From: Nitrospiraceae bacterium
Lineage (GTDB): Bacteria > Nitrospirota > Nitrospiria > Nitrospirales > Nitrospiraceae
Length of the DNA stretch: 64,000 bases
Assembly: GCA_019637075.1 (NCBI GenBank)
Contig: JAHBWI010000001.1
Location: 62,001-126,000 of the forward strand
Direction: 5' to 3'
The translations under genes were made by a program, and so were the position numbers. Positions 40,261 through 48,143 of this stretch are shown piece after piece (the stretch's first letter is position 1; the number at the start of each line of letters is the position of its first letter). The notes beneath the pieces were generated by a model. That model saw nothing but the letters and a program-made list of their open reading frames with translations, had not been told where the DNA came from and searched no databases.

Positions 40261-40335
40261 GAACAAATGACGCCAGGAATCATTTCATAGAACGGAGAAC
40301 TAACTGTCAGCAACCCTTTGCCTCTAAGGCCCCCC

Positions 40336-40505
40336 ATGAACCGCCACGAGCTTGAACAGAAGTTGCCGACGATGACGCGGGCATAGCTCATCGGCGCCCT
40401 GAAGACCTGCCTCGACATGATCGAGGGCTGGAAACCGACCTGACGGCCGGGGCGCGGAAGCTGGAAGAGATGTCGGCGCTGGTCAGAAAACTCTCCAAAG
40501 ATTAA
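40336..40505 (+). pseudogene. Degraded small coiled-coil gene
   Basis: Between the defence operon and hflX, ATG 40336 opens MNRHELEQKLPTMTRA, then an internal TAG; the frame continues LIGALKTCLDMIEGWKP, and after a one-base shift DLTAGARKLEEMSALVRKL reaches a TAA at 40503. One stop and one frameshift in an otherwise coherent amphipathic sequence suggest a decayed gene. The rest of the 481-bp gap, to 40741, shows no convincing gene. Confidence 0.35.
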
Positions 40506-40741
40506 CCGGATTCTCGGGACCATTCTGTTATCCGATCAGCAACGCCTCCGGCCCACGAAGAAGCTGACCCGCCCGCAACGGCCTCTGCCTGACCTGTTCT
40601 CTCTCCGAAGCATCCATCCAGGGTTGTCCCGGTGATGATGGCCGGAGTCTTCGAGAAGTCCTGCGACCGGAGTAGGCCTTCAACCAACATTCCCTGTTAC
40701 AATGGCACCCTCACAAAGATGTGATTCAGGAAAGGCCTGCG

Positions 40742-42130
40742 ATGTCGAAGCCCTCACAACCGAATGCCGTGCTTGTGGCGATCCGCACCCCCCGCGTGAC
40801 GGTGGAAGAGCTGGACAGTTCACTGCAGGAGCTCACCCGTCTGGTGAAGACCCTCGGGTACCACGTCGTGGGCCGTGTGACGCAAAAGCGTGGTTCCGAT
40901 CGATATGCATCGATCCTAGGCCAGGGCAAACTCACCGAATTGGCGCAATGGACCGGGGGATCCGGGAAAATCGAGTCGGTATTTGGCCGGCAGAAGGACC
41001 AAGCGGCTTCGAAGCAGGAGGCGGCGGATTCGGACGTCCCGGAAGAGTCTGGCGACGACGAATCGGATGACGGCATCGAGGCTGCCCCTGGCCCTCGCGA
41101 AGAGGCGCAGATCGTCATCGTGGACTGTGACCTGTCGCCGTCCCAATTGAAAAATCTTGAACGGGCCGCCGGTGTGCCGGTGCTCGATCGTACCGGGGTC
41201 ATCATTGAGATATTCAGCCGGCACGCGCGAACCAGAGCGGCCCGGCTGCAGGTGGAGATTGCGCGGCTCAATTATCTCGCGCCACGGTTGCGGGAAACCG
41301 GCGGTGGCAGCGAGCGGCAAGGCGGGGGAGTCGGCGGCAAGGGGGCCGGGGAGACGAGTCTGGAGCTGGATAAGCGCAGGATTCGCGATCGCCTGAAAGA
41401 ACTCCGGACGGAATTGGCGGCGATCGGGGACGAGCATCAGACGCGCCGCGCCAGACGGGAACACGAACTGACGGTCGCGCTCGTGGGGTACACCAATGCC
41501 GGGAAATCCTCGCTCATGCGGGCGATGACAGGCAGCGAGGTACTGGTGGCCGACAAGCTGTTCGCCACGCTCGATACCACGATCCGGCCCTTGTATCCTG
41601 AAACGCGTCCCAAAGTGCTCATGTCCGATACGGTGGGATTCATCAACAAGCTCCCGCATGACCTGGTGGCGTCGTTCAAGTCGACCCTTGATGAAGCGGC
41701 CGCTGCCTCGCTCTTGCTGTTCGTCGTGGATGCCTCGGATCCGTCCTTTCGATCCCAACTCGAGGTCACGAGGACGGTGTTGGCCGAAGTCGGCGCCACG
41801 GATGTGCCCAGCCTGTTGGTGTTGAACAAACGGGATCGTCTCGGGCCGGAGGAGCTGGCGGCACTGAAGGCGGAGTATCCCGACGCCATTGTGCTGTCCA
41901 CGAGAAGCAAGGACGGTCTGCAGGCGCTCCGTGAGCGCATCATGGGGTACTTTGAGAGCGATATGCTCGACGAGGAATTACGGATTCCGTTTACGGCTCA
42001 GGGGGTCGTTGCGGAGATCCGCGCCCGAATGCGCATCCTGTCGGAAGCGTATGATGCCGAGGGGCTCACGGTACGGGTGCGATCGACCCCTGAGAATCTG
42101 ACGGCTATCAAAAGAAGGCTCGCGCGATGA
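40742..42130 (+). CDS. hflX: GTPase HflX
   Basis: A 462-residue ribosome-associated GTPase implicated in ribosome splitting and rescue under stress. The HflX N-terminal domain shows T-R-L-V-K-T-L-G-Y-H-V-V-G and ASILGQGKLTELAQ; G1 is ALVGYTNAGKSSLMRAM, G3 DTVGFINKLPH and G4 LNKRDR. An acidic insertion (EESGDDESDDGIEAAPGP, about residues 96-115) is unusual but sits in a variable loop. ATG 40742 is chosen over GTG 40721 because AGGAAAGG lies at a good distance upstream. A strong terminator follows. Confidence 0.94.
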   Translation: MSKPSQPNAVLVAIRTPRVTVEELDSSLQELTRLVKTLGYHVVGRVTQKRGSDRYASILGQGKLTELAQWTGGSGKIESVFGRQKDQAASKQEAADSDVPEESGDDESDDGIEAAPGPREEAQIVIVDCDLSPSQLKNLERAAGVPVLDRTGVIIEIFSRHARTRAARLQVEIARLNYLAPRLRETGGGSERQGGGVGGKGAGETSLELDKRRIRDRLKELRTELAAIGDEHQTRRARREHELTVALVGYTNAGKSSLMRAMTGSEVLVADKLFATLDTTIRPLYPETRPKVLMSDTVGFINKLPHDLVASFKSTLDEAAAASLLLFVVDASDPSFRSQLEVTRTVLAEVGATDVPSLLVLNKRDRLGPEELAALKAEYPDAIVLSTRSKDGLQALRERIMGYFESDMLDEELRIPFTAQGVVAEIRARMRILSEAYDAEGLTVRVRSTPENLTAIKRRLAR

Positions 42131-42342
42131 GGCCAGGCTCTCAGGGAGCCCGGCGGTGGGGGTAGGAAACGGGTGGGTTGGGGAAGGGAATTTACGGTCG
42201 GTAAAAGCGCCGAAGGCGGAGATGATCGTATAAGATATTGAATATACAGGAAATATCTTTTCTGATTTCTCAAAACGATCGTGGTAAGATCCGTCCGCTG
42301 CTTTCTTCTAGCCAAGGCGCTCCGCCTGGCCTAGGGGAGATC

Positions 42343-42380
42343 GGGGAGGTGATGTGGCCGTCACCTCCCCGTTTTTTTTT
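42343..42380 (+). terminator. Rho-independent terminator after hflX
   Basis: Stem GGGGAGGTGA (42343-42352) pairs perfectly with TCACCTCCCC (42361-42370), with an 8-nt loop, then G and a run of nine T (42372-42380). A second smaller hairpin, GCCaGGCG/CGCCtGGC-like, lies just upstream at about 42311-42330. The 212 bp between the hflX stop and this terminator show no gene. Confidence 0.9.
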
Positions 42381-42657
42381 GCCCAGAACCCCCTTACCTC
42401 CGCACCCAGTTCTCCGGTCTCCATGACCAACGCGCTTGAGACCTCCACCCTCGGCTCTTGACCCGAGACCATCCGTACTGAACCGGAGGGACCGGTGGAC
42501 CGGACCCCGGTCGGGTTGTCGGGAGCGAACTCGGTACCGAGAGGCGCCCAATTATGTGTCGTGAATGAACCGAGAAACGATCGCAAGGGGGAAAGACAGG
42601 GGAGGGGAACGAATGGGGAGGGAGCGGGTGGCCTACACACCCCCTCCCCTAATTCGC

Positions 42658-42723
42658 TTACTTCTTCTTCTTCGCTGCGGTCTTCTTCGCCGGCTTCTTC
42701 GCGGCTGCTTTCTTCGTTGCCAT
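42658..42723 (-). CDS. 21-residue Lys/Ala-rich histone H1-like peptide
   Basis: A tiny frame encoding MATKKAAAKKPAKKTAAKKK plus one Lys, made almost only of Lys and Ala with one Pro, like the C-terminal tails of histone H1 and the AlgP/Hc1 family. It is preceded on the minus strand by a near-perfect ribosome binding site (AAAGGAGGTG, about 42729-42738), which makes translation likely. A GGGGAGGG/CCCTCCCC inverted repeat lies just downstream as a possible terminator. The 317-bp gap to 43040 on the other side shows no other gene. Predicted role: nucleic-acid binding. Confidence 0.6.
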   Translation of the reverse strand: MATKKAAAKKPAKKTAAKKKK

Positions 42724-43040
42724 GGTCACCCCACCTCCTTTCTTGGGAATGTTCTCCGGAGCAAACGTATACCAGAGTTTGCGTCTGTTGGATAGCTCTT
42801 CTCGCGAGAATTTGATGGTGCGGCCATGCGCAGCACCTTCGCGACGAGTGTCCCCGTGGGTCGTTCGGTGTCGCTTCCATCATGCGGCATCTGCCCGAGG
42901 GCCATTGCCCGGGCGGGAGGGATCGCGTAGAGTGCCTTTTACCCAGTTGCGCTGCGGCGCTGATCGTCGCGCCGGGAATCGTTTCGAATGACGCCGGCTC
43001 TCATCGCCGACTGGTTCTACAACCCACGAAAGGCTTTTAT

Positions 43041-43217
43041 ATGAAAAACGTCGAAATGACCGTTGACGGCACGCAGCTCACGATCAAGGTGGATCTGTCG
43101 AAAGAGTTCGGCCCCTCGGCCTCGGGAAAGACGATCATCATCGCTTCCACCGAAGGCAACGTGACCATCCCTGGCCGGGACGAGAAGATCGGGCTGAATA
43201 TTTATAAGAAGAAATGA
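43041..43217 (+). CDS. Small conserved hypothetical protein, 58 aa
   Basis: A 58-residue protein: MKNVEMTVDGTQLTIKVDLS, then EFGPSASGKTIIIASTEGNVTI and the end IGLNIYKKK. The pattern of short strands separated by Gly/Asp turns suggests a compact all-beta fold. AAAGG lies about 8 nt before ATG 43041. It is a single gene between the Lys-rich peptide and a secreted protein on the opposite strand. I recognise it only as a type of small conserved hypothetical; no function is proposed. Confidence 0.7.
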   Translation: MKNVEMTVDGTQLTIKVDLSKEFGPSASGKTIIIASTEGNVTIPGRDEKIGLNIYKKK

Positions 43218-43221
43218 GGGG

Positions 43222-43268
43222 AACGTATCTCGTGGGGAGCATCCTGCAAACAACGCTTCACGAACGGC
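43222..43268. repeat. Degenerate repeat: CGTATCTCGT ... TTCACGAACG
   Basis: The intergenic stretch after the small gene at 43041 reads AACGTATCTCGTGGGGAGC, ATCCTGCAAACAACGCTTC and ACGAACGGCG. It matches 45837-45902 (CGTATCTCGTGGGAAGAATC, CCGCAAACGACGCTTCACG) closely, so these are two copies of one unit of about 45 bp. Confidence 0.6.
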
Positions 43269-43292
43269 GTCTCTGCCGATCATTAGCGCTCC

Positions 43293-43841
43293 TCATTTTC
43301 CCGGAAGAAACTCCACCGTCTCCCTGATTTTCACCCACTTGTCCCAGCCGTAGCTTCTGGCTTGGTTGCGGATGGCTTCTCTGGCTGCTTCGATGGGTTT
43401 GCTGAGGCCGTCGCGGGTGAGGGGCGCGCGGTAGTGCACGACGATCTGGAGCGTGTCGGGACCGGAGAGGACGATGTCGAGCGAGTAGGGTTGGTCCGCC
43501 GTGGGCTCGCGCCTGAGCCCGGCCCGCATGACGAGGGCGAGCCACTCGGCTTCGGTCGGGCTATAGATCGCCTGGCCCGGCCGGCTCACCGCCTGTGACT
43601 GCTCGGTGGCTGCCGCGGATTCCTCCCGCTCCACCTTACATTCGTTCCTCGTGCAGGCGCTCATCTGCGCTTGCTGCTGGTCCAAACAGGCGACGCGCTC
43701 GTTGGGGCCGATGGCGTTGTTGAGGCATTGCCGCATCCCTTGGTCGGCGGCAGAGAGACAGTCGGAACAGGGACTCTGCGCATAGAGCGATCCGCCCATG
43801 AGGCCCAGGAACAGCAGAGTGCACAAGAGCTTGACGATCAT
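43293..43841 (-). CDS. Secreted Cys-rich protein of unknown function
   Basis: A 182-residue exported protein. The signal peptide (MIVKLLCTLLFLGLMGGSLYAQ) is cleaved near residue 21. The mature N-terminus has four to six cysteines (SPCSDCLSAADQGMRQC, VACLDQQQAQMSACTRNEC), then a Ser/Gln/Ala linker and a C-terminal domain of about 85 residues (TEAEWLALVMRAGL ... LQIVVHYRAPLTRDG). ATG 43841 is preferred over 43856 because GGGAGGG lies about 6-12 nt upstream. Function unknown; the Cys-rich part is probably disulfide-bonded in the periplasm. Confidence 0.7.
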   Translation of the reverse strand: MIVKLLCTLLFLGLMGGSLYAQSPCSDCLSAADQGMRQCLNNAIGPNERVACLDQQQAQMSACTRNECKVEREESAAATEQSQAVSRPGQAIYSPTEAEWLALVMRAGLRREPTADQPYSLDIVLSGPDTLQIVVHYRAPLTRDGLSKPIEAAREAIRNQARSYGWDKWVKIRETVEFLPGK

Positions 43842-44012
43842 GATCCGCCCTCCCATATCCTTTCCTCTACGCCTCTCTTCCTTCTATTTGCAAATCCGGC
43901 GGTGACGCCGGGACCTGGTGGCCTGGGCGGGCGTTGCGCGCCATCCGGCGACAGGTCCGAAGCTCTGCCTGTTCCCCACACCTGCAGCATTCCTCCCACA
44001 CTAGGGGGCAAC

Positions 44013-44035
44013 AAGCCGGCTCTTGGAGCCGGTTT
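44013..44035. terminator. Hairpin in the gap upstream of mlaC-like gene
   Basis: AAGCCGGCTC-TTG-GAGCCGGTTT is a 10-bp stem (one G-T pair) with a 3-nt loop, followed by only three T residues on the plus strand. It may act as a weak bidirectional terminator between the divergent genes at 43293 and 44218. The remaining 376-bp gap shows no gene. Confidence 0.4.
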
Positions 44036-44217
44036 CCCGGGATCGGTCTCGGTCACGCCCCCGCGACAATTTTCGCCCAGCCCTGCGAAGTCAGTGGGTT
44101 AGGCCCGAGACTGCACCGCGCGCCTGCCCAGCCCACATGGCGAGGCATCCAGCACGAGTCTTGCTCATTACCCCTATAGCTAGTCTGCCGTGAGTGATGG
44201 ATCAGGAGGATCGCACC

Positions 44218-44901
44218 ATGATCCCTGTTGCTGGTTCGCTCTCCGTCTGGGACCGATCCCGTGCCTTTGCGCGCGCACTCCTGTTCGTCGGCCTGGCCGT
44301 CACGTTCTCGACCGTCGCCGTCACGCAGGAGGCTTTTGCGCTGACGGACCCGACCCCGACGGACTCCGTCAAACACACGATCACGGACGTGCTGCGGATT
44401 CTGCAGCAGGACGAACTGAAGCAGCCGGACCGGATCGCGGAACGGCGGCTGCAGGTCGAGCAGGTGATTCGGCAGGGGGTGAGTTATGAGGAAATGGCCC
44501 AGCGGGCGCTCGGCGCCACGTGGCTCTCCCTCAGCGAGACGGAACAGAAGGAGTTCGTCGACCTGTTCGTGCAACTGCTGCGGGAAGCGTTTGCAGGCAA
44601 GATCGACCGCTATGCGGACGAACAGGTGCAGTACCTGTCGGAAGATCGGCAGCTCCACGCGGCGGAGGTGCACACGAAACTCGTGGGGCAGAAGCTCGAT
44701 ACGCTGCTGGATTTCCGGCTGGCGGACCGCAGCGGCGAGTGGTTGGTCTATGACGTGGTGATCGATGGGGCGAGCATCGTCGGCAACTACCGCGCGCAGT
44801 TCACGAACATCATGCGCGACCATGCCTACAGCGGATTGGTCGAACGGATGAAGCAACACATGCTGATCGTGAAGACCTTCGAGCAGACCGCCGCTCCATA
44901 G
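44218..44901 (+). CDS. MlaC/Ttg2D-family phospholipid-binding periplasmic protein
   Basis: A 227-residue protein with an N-terminal signal sequence (ALLFVGLAVTFSTVAV, cleavage around EAFA-LTD). The MlaC pattern is clear: D-S-V-K-H-T-I-T-D-V-L-R-I-L, then SYEEMAQRALGATWLSLSETEQKEFV, and W-L-V-Y-D-V-V-I-D-G-A-S-I-V-G-N-Y-R-A-Q-F-T. MlaC shuttles phospholipids across the periplasm between outer-membrane MlaA and the inner-membrane MlaFEDB. No other mla gene is nearby, so it is an orphan or a diverged copy. ATG 44218 has CAGGAGGATCG upstream and is preferred over the earlier GTG/ATG. Confidence 0.88.
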   Translation: MIPVAGSLSVWDRSRAFARALLFVGLAVTFSTVAVTQEAFALTDPTPTDSVKHTITDVLRILQQDELKQPDRIAERRLQVEQVIRQGVSYEEMAQRALGATWLSLSETEQKEFVDLFVQLLREAFAGKIDRYADEQVQYLSEDRQLHAAEVHTKLVGQKLDTLLDFRLADRSGEWLVYDVVIDGASIVGNYRAQFTNIMRDHAYSGLVERMKQHMLIVKTFEQTAAP

Positions 44902-45047
44902 CGTTCGCCGCGTCCGGAGGCCCATGTCTTGAGCGAGTGAGCAGCCGCGACGCACGTCCCGCCCTTGACGAACCGGGCAGAGGCGCGTAGGCTTCCTTCG
45001 TCCGTTCCCATCTTTTTTCCTGAACTCGGACGAAAGGGGGCACGACG

Positions 45048-45275
45048 ATGCAACCGTCCCACCTGACTTTTTCAGTTTCGCTTCACGCCGATATCCGGCA
45101 AGCCTTCTACGAGCATCACCAGGCCATCACGCGGGTCATGCAGATCACCCTGATCCTCATTCCGCTCGTCGGCCTGTGGGTCCACGCGATGCTCGGCGTC
45201 GTGCTGGGGCTCACGGTCTTTCTGCTGAGCTACTACCTGACGCCGTACCTGTGGTCGGTCACCCATGGCGAGTGA
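45048..45275 (+). CDS. Small membrane protein with two TM segments
   Basis: A 75-residue protein with a soluble N-terminus of about 30 residues (HADIRQAFYEHHQAITRVM), then two hydrophobic segments, ITLILIPLVGLWVHA and MLGVVLGLTVFLLSYYLTPY, and a short tail. GGGGG lies upstream of ATG 45048. It ends 14 nt before the PII-like gene, so the pair is probably co-translated. This resembles arrangements in which a small PII-like protein is encoded beside a membrane partner, but the partnership is inferred. Confidence 0.7.
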   Translation: MQPSHLTFSVSLHADIRQAFYEHHQAITRVMQITLILIPLVGLWVHAMLGVVLGLTVFLLSYYLTPYLWSVTHGE

Positions 45276-45289
45276 GTGGAGGGGAACGC

Positions 45290-45595
45290 ATGCAAATGCT
45301 GACGATCATCTGTCGCGAACAATATGAAGATGAGGTGCTTGCCGTGTTCGACGCCTTGAAGATCACCGGCTACACGGTGATTCACGGCGTCGGGGGAAGC
45401 GGGGAGACGGGAGCCGTGTCGATTACCCATCCCCAGCACCACCGAAATAAGCTGCTGCTCGTGGCCCTGGAGCCGGACCGCATGGCCGGGTTGATCAAGG
45501 CCATCAAGGAACTGCAGGCGCAGCTCGTCCGTGAACAATCGGGTTACCCCGTGCCGTTCAAGGCATTCCTCCAGCCCTGCGAGATGGTCTTGTGA
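45290..45595 (+). CDS. PII-like small regulatory protein
   Basis: A 101-residue protein. MQMLTIICREQYEDEVLAVF, then GYTVIHGVGGSGETGAVSIT and NKLLLVALEPDRMAGLIKAI give the beta-alpha-beta-beta-alpha-beta order of ferredoxin-like PII-related proteins; GVGGSGETG is where a PII T-loop would lie. It lacks the PII uridylylation motif. ATG 45290 follows GGAGGGGAACGC and is the natural start; a longer frame would overlap the TM gene. It probably binds a nucleotide or other small ligand and regulates the adjacent membrane protein (inference). Confidence 0.62.
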   Translation: MQMLTIICREQYEDEVLAVFDALKITGYTVIHGVGGSGETGAVSITHPQHHRNKLLLVALEPDRMAGLIKAIKELQAQLVREQSGYPVPFKAFLQPCEMVL

Positions 45596-45721
45596 TCGCC
45601 ACCCGGATCGGTCGCTGCTGTCTGCGATGAGACAGTCACACTGCTAGGCGTTTTCCCAGGCCGGCGCAGAAACATTCCGTGGTCTACTCACCCCAGCGGT
45701 AACTCGATGACGAGGTGACCT

Positions 45722-45814
45722 ATGAATGCGGCTGGTAAAGGCATCATCCTCTGGCTACTCGGCGTGCCGGGCTTCTTGATCTTCCTGCTCTGGATGTTTG
45801 GGGTTCTGCACTGA
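45722..45814 (+). CDS. 30-residue single-TM peptide
   Basis: A short frame reading MNAAGKGIILWLLGVPGF, then LIFLLWMFGVLH: one strongly hydrophobic segment of about 22 residues with a short polar N-terminus. It is preceded by GAGGTGACCT, a good ribosome binding site. Peptides of this kind (I-I-L-W-L-L-G-V-P ... L-F-G-V-L) are common as unannotated small membrane proteins in Gram-negative bacteria. Function unknown. Confidence 0.55.
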   Translation: MNAAGKGIILWLLGVPGFLIFLLWMFGVLH

Positions 45815-45836
45815 CGCCGCAGACGGCGGCGGCGCT

Positions 45837-45902
45837 CGTATCTCGTCGTTCGTATCTCGTGGGAAGAATCCCGCAAACGACGCTTCACGCTTCACGAACG
45901 AG
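45837..45902. repeat. Degenerate repeat unit, second copy of the 43222 type
   Basis: CGTATCTCGTCGTTCGTAT, CTCGTGGGAAGAATCCCGC and AAACGACGCTTCACGCTTCA, then CGAACGAGGG: the same unit as at 43222-43268 with an extra TATCTCGTCGT at its left. It is followed by CGTCTTCCGTCTCATG and GTTTGACGTCTCGCGTC words related to those at 12960-12990. Confidence 0.55.
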
Positions 45903-45975
45903 GGCCCATGCTCCCTTCCGGCATCCGAACCCCACGTCTTCCGTCTCATGTTTGACGTCTCGCGTCTTTCCCTGT

Positions 45976-46173
45976 CGTCTCAATGACGAATCGGTCAATC
46001 TTCTGACGAAGATTGTTGAGACGAATAATCCGCGATAACGACAAAATCCCATTTCGAATAATCGAGAAGGCCTGTAGGGAGAAACGGCTCTGGACGCTGG
46101 TTTTCTCGGTTGCCGTCTCAATCGAGAAGGGTACCGAGCGTCGTCCAATCTCGACCACTTACTGTAGTGGTAA
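45976..46173. ncRNA. Structured intergenic region, possible RNA or regulatory element
   Basis: This stretch upstream of the response regulator holds a nested structure: CGTCTCAA (45976-45983) pairs with TTGAGACG (46016-46023), and inside it CAATCTTC (45996-46003) pairs perfectly with GAAGATTG (46008-46015) across a 4-nt loop. Further on, AATCGAGAAGG occurs twice (about 46060 and 46118), CGTCTCAAT recurs at about 46112, and ACCACT/AGTGGT forms a hairpin near 46156-46173. No coding frame explains it. An untranslated RNA or a 5' leader is possible. Confidence 0.35.
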
Positions 46174-46305
46174 TCAGGACGGAGCGTCAGGGCACATCTG
46201 TTGCCTTCTTATTCGTTGACTGGTAGATGATTTTGACGGTCCGCCGTTTCGCAACGTAGTCGATTCCATCCGCGGCCACACCTCGGTAAGCCAGGAGGTA
46301 GTACC

Positions 46306-46689
46306 ATGGTCAGCGTCCTCATCGTCGAAGACAATCAGACCCTGCGCGATCGCGTTCGGCAAGAAATTGAAGAGCAGCAGGACCTCTCGGTGATCGGGGA
46401 AGCGGAGGACGGACTCACTGCCTTGCACCTCGCGATGGAGCTGCGGCCCGACGTGGTCGTGATGGACATCGGGTTAGCGCGGCTCGATGGCGTAGAAGCG
46501 ACAAGACGCCTCAAGGCCGTGGCGCCGGACATCACGGTCGTGGGCCTGTCGCTCTACGACGACGAGCATACCAAAAAGACCATGATGAACGCGGGCGCTT
46601 CGGCCTTCGTCTGCAAAACGCGGATGAGGGAACAACTGGTCGCCGCGATCATGGGCTGCGAAGCGAACAAAGCCAAGCAGGCGCAATGA
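46306..46689 (+). CDS. Single-domain response regulator (receiver only)
   Basis: A 127-residue CheY-like receiver without an output domain. Acidic pocket VEDNQ (Glu8, Asp9), phospho-acceptor in VVVMDIGLARLDG (Asp54), conserved Lys in FVCKTRMREQL (about 105). The sequence LARLDGVEATRRLKAVAPDI is NarL-type, suggesting a NarL-family regulator that lost its helix-turn-helix; the frame ends naturally after CEANKAKQAQ. AGGAGGT precedes ATG 46306. No kinase is adjacent; the PAS kinase at 11529 is a possible partner elsewhere in the window. Confidence 0.9.
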   Translation: MVSVLIVEDNQTLRDRVRQEIEEQQDLSVIGEAEDGLTALHLAMELRPDVVVMDIGLARLDGVEATRRLKAVAPDITVVGLSLYDDEHTKKTMMNAGASAFVCKTRMREQLVAAIMGCEANKAKQAQ

Positions 46690-46693
46690 CTGA

Positions 46694-46760
46694 AGAGCTT
46701 ATGGCTTATAGCGAATGGCGTAGGGCCCGGACAGACGTGAGACGTTAGACGAGAGACAGC
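46694..46760. repeat. Degenerate repeat words after the response regulator
   Basis: GAGCTTATGGCTTATAGCG and AATGGCGTAGGG, then GACGTGAGACGTTAGACGAG: the CCTATGGCGTATAGC and CGTCTCACGTTT word families together. The 217-bp gap shows no gene. Confidence 0.45.
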
Positions 46761-46906
46761 AGATGCGAGGCGCACGCGCGCTTCGCGCTCCTGCCTGTGC
46801 CATGAGCCAGACATGATCGGCTCTCATGCTCTTCCAGATGGCTCCCCGCGGCCCACTTGGGCTGTGCAGACCGCGGGGTAGGGCGGGAGTCGGCGGCTGG
46901 TGCGGA

Positions 46907-47356
46907 TCAGGCCGTGACGACCTGAATGACCAGGTTGGTGAGGTGCTCCATCCCGATGCAGTCCAGGATGCAGTAGGCGCGGTACTGAAGTTGGCCCTTG
47001 TCGCCCGCGCGGAAGGAAATGCTCGACTGTTTGTTCATCACCCAAAGCTTCTCCGTTTCGCCGACCTGGCCGGCATCGGAGCGAAGCGCGATCTGGTGCG
47101 TGTCACCCACGGCCAAGCTGGACACATTCTCACTGAACACGAAGACGAGGGTCACAGGCGTACCCTGTTGGATCTTCAGCGGACGATTGGGGCCGTAGGG
47201 GCGTCCCTGTTCATCCGCGAAGCCCTTCTCACTCACACGGACTTTGATTTCCATCGGTGCCGGCGAGGCGGCGTAGGTAAACACCGGCGCAGCGAGCATG
47301 CCGATGAAACTGAGCACGGTGGCCAGACTGGCGAATTTCAATGCGATGCGGGTCAT
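46907..47356 (-). CDS. Secreted cupredoxin-like protein
   Basis: A 149-residue exported protein. The signal peptide ends near ASPAPM (residue 30). The mature domain has the cupredoxin pattern: I-K-V-R-V-S-E-K-G-F, then LKIQQGTPVTLVFVFSENV, SLAVGDTHQIALR with a candidate ligand His, and the C-terminal ligand loop YCILDCIGMEHLTNL, with Cys, His and Met in the usual order for a type I copper site, although the C-x3-C pair is unusual and could indicate a different metal or disulfide. It is downstream of the small Cys/His-rich gene at 47471 on the same strand. Confidence 0.72.
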   Translation of the reverse strand: MTRIALKFASLATVLSFIGMLAAPVFTYAASPAPMEIKVRVSEKGFADEQGRPYGPNRPLKIQQGTPVTLVFVFSENVSSLAVGDTHQIALRSDAGQVGETEKLWVMNKQSSISFRAGDKGQLQYRAYCILDCIGMEHLTNLVIQVVTA

Positions 47357-47470
47357 GGTGCGTTCCCTTCTTCCCAGTCACATGCGCGTTCAAGCGCAGT
47401 TCCCTCTGGTTATGGTTCAGGCTGTACGTGTCGGGACGGCGATGCCGGCTACGACAGGTACGTGCCGGTT

Positions 47471-47740
47471 TCAGCCGATGACGTTCTGACCGATCATGGT
47501 CAGTTCTTCCTGGTGACGCTTGGCTTCCGCCTCATGGATATGGTGGGCCGTGTCGGTATGTTTGCAGTGCTGATCGCAGGTGACCTGACCGTCCTTGCTG
47601 TGGAATTGGGAGCAGGCTTCCACTTCCAATCCATGATGGTCGGCATCCCGGAAAACGTTGACGGCAAATTCAACCTTCCTATTGTCCATATGAATCGGAC
47701 ATTCGAGGTTGGTGGTGACATGGGGCGTTTGCTTGCTCAT
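47471..47740 (-). CDS. Cys/His-rich small protein, 89 aa
   Basis: An 89-residue protein with no signal peptide. It has 10 His and 4 Cys: TNLECPIHMDNRKVEF, DADHHGLEVEACSQF and VTCDQHCKHTDTAHHIHEAE. The C-P-x-H and C-x3-C-x-H patterns suggest metal binding (zinc or copper). ATG 47740 has GAAAGGAG upstream; a longer frame to 47932 lacks a site. It is 114 nt upstream of the cupredoxin gene on the same strand, and the two may function together in metal handling (inference). Confidence 0.65.
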   Translation of the reverse strand: MSKQTPHVTTNLECPIHMDNRKVEFAVNVFRDADHHGLEVEACSQFHSKDGQVTCDQHCKHTDTAHHIHEAEAKRHQEELTMIGQNVIG

Positions 47741-47931
47741 CGCTGTGCTCCTTTCTATATGCGGCGACTCTGTCCGTTGCGACACGTTGATGGTTGAGAG
47801 GATCGTACCGATGAGTGATGCAGAAATCGTTCCGTTGGCTGCCGAATGATTGATTGCTAACCGTCTGATACTCAAAGACAAAACTTGTAGGAATGGAGGA
47901 GGTTGCGGTGTAGGCCGCGCCCAGGACCGCA

Positions 47932-47954
47932 AATTGTCACGTTGGGCGACAATT
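47932..47954. promoter_or_regulatory. Inverted repeat, possible operator
   Basis: AATTGTC (47932-47938) and GACAATT (47948-47954) form a perfect 7-bp dyad with a 9-nt centre. It lies in the 403-bp gap between the divergent genes at 47740 and 48144, about 190 bp from each, where a regulator could act on either. No gene was seen in this gap. Confidence 0.3.
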
Positions 47955-48143
47955 CTTTCCTCGGTTGGCGGCGGTGTGGTCTCTGCAGCACATCCGCGAG
48001 CAAGCGCGGTATCGGCCTGCTAAGGTTGAAACACCGAGTTCCCCGGAGAGACTTGTCTCTAGCCGGAGGGAATGGGTGGAACAAGACAGCGAAGTCGGGT
48101 AGAGTGGGACTCCTCATTCGCGTTCATTCTATTCGGAGGACCC

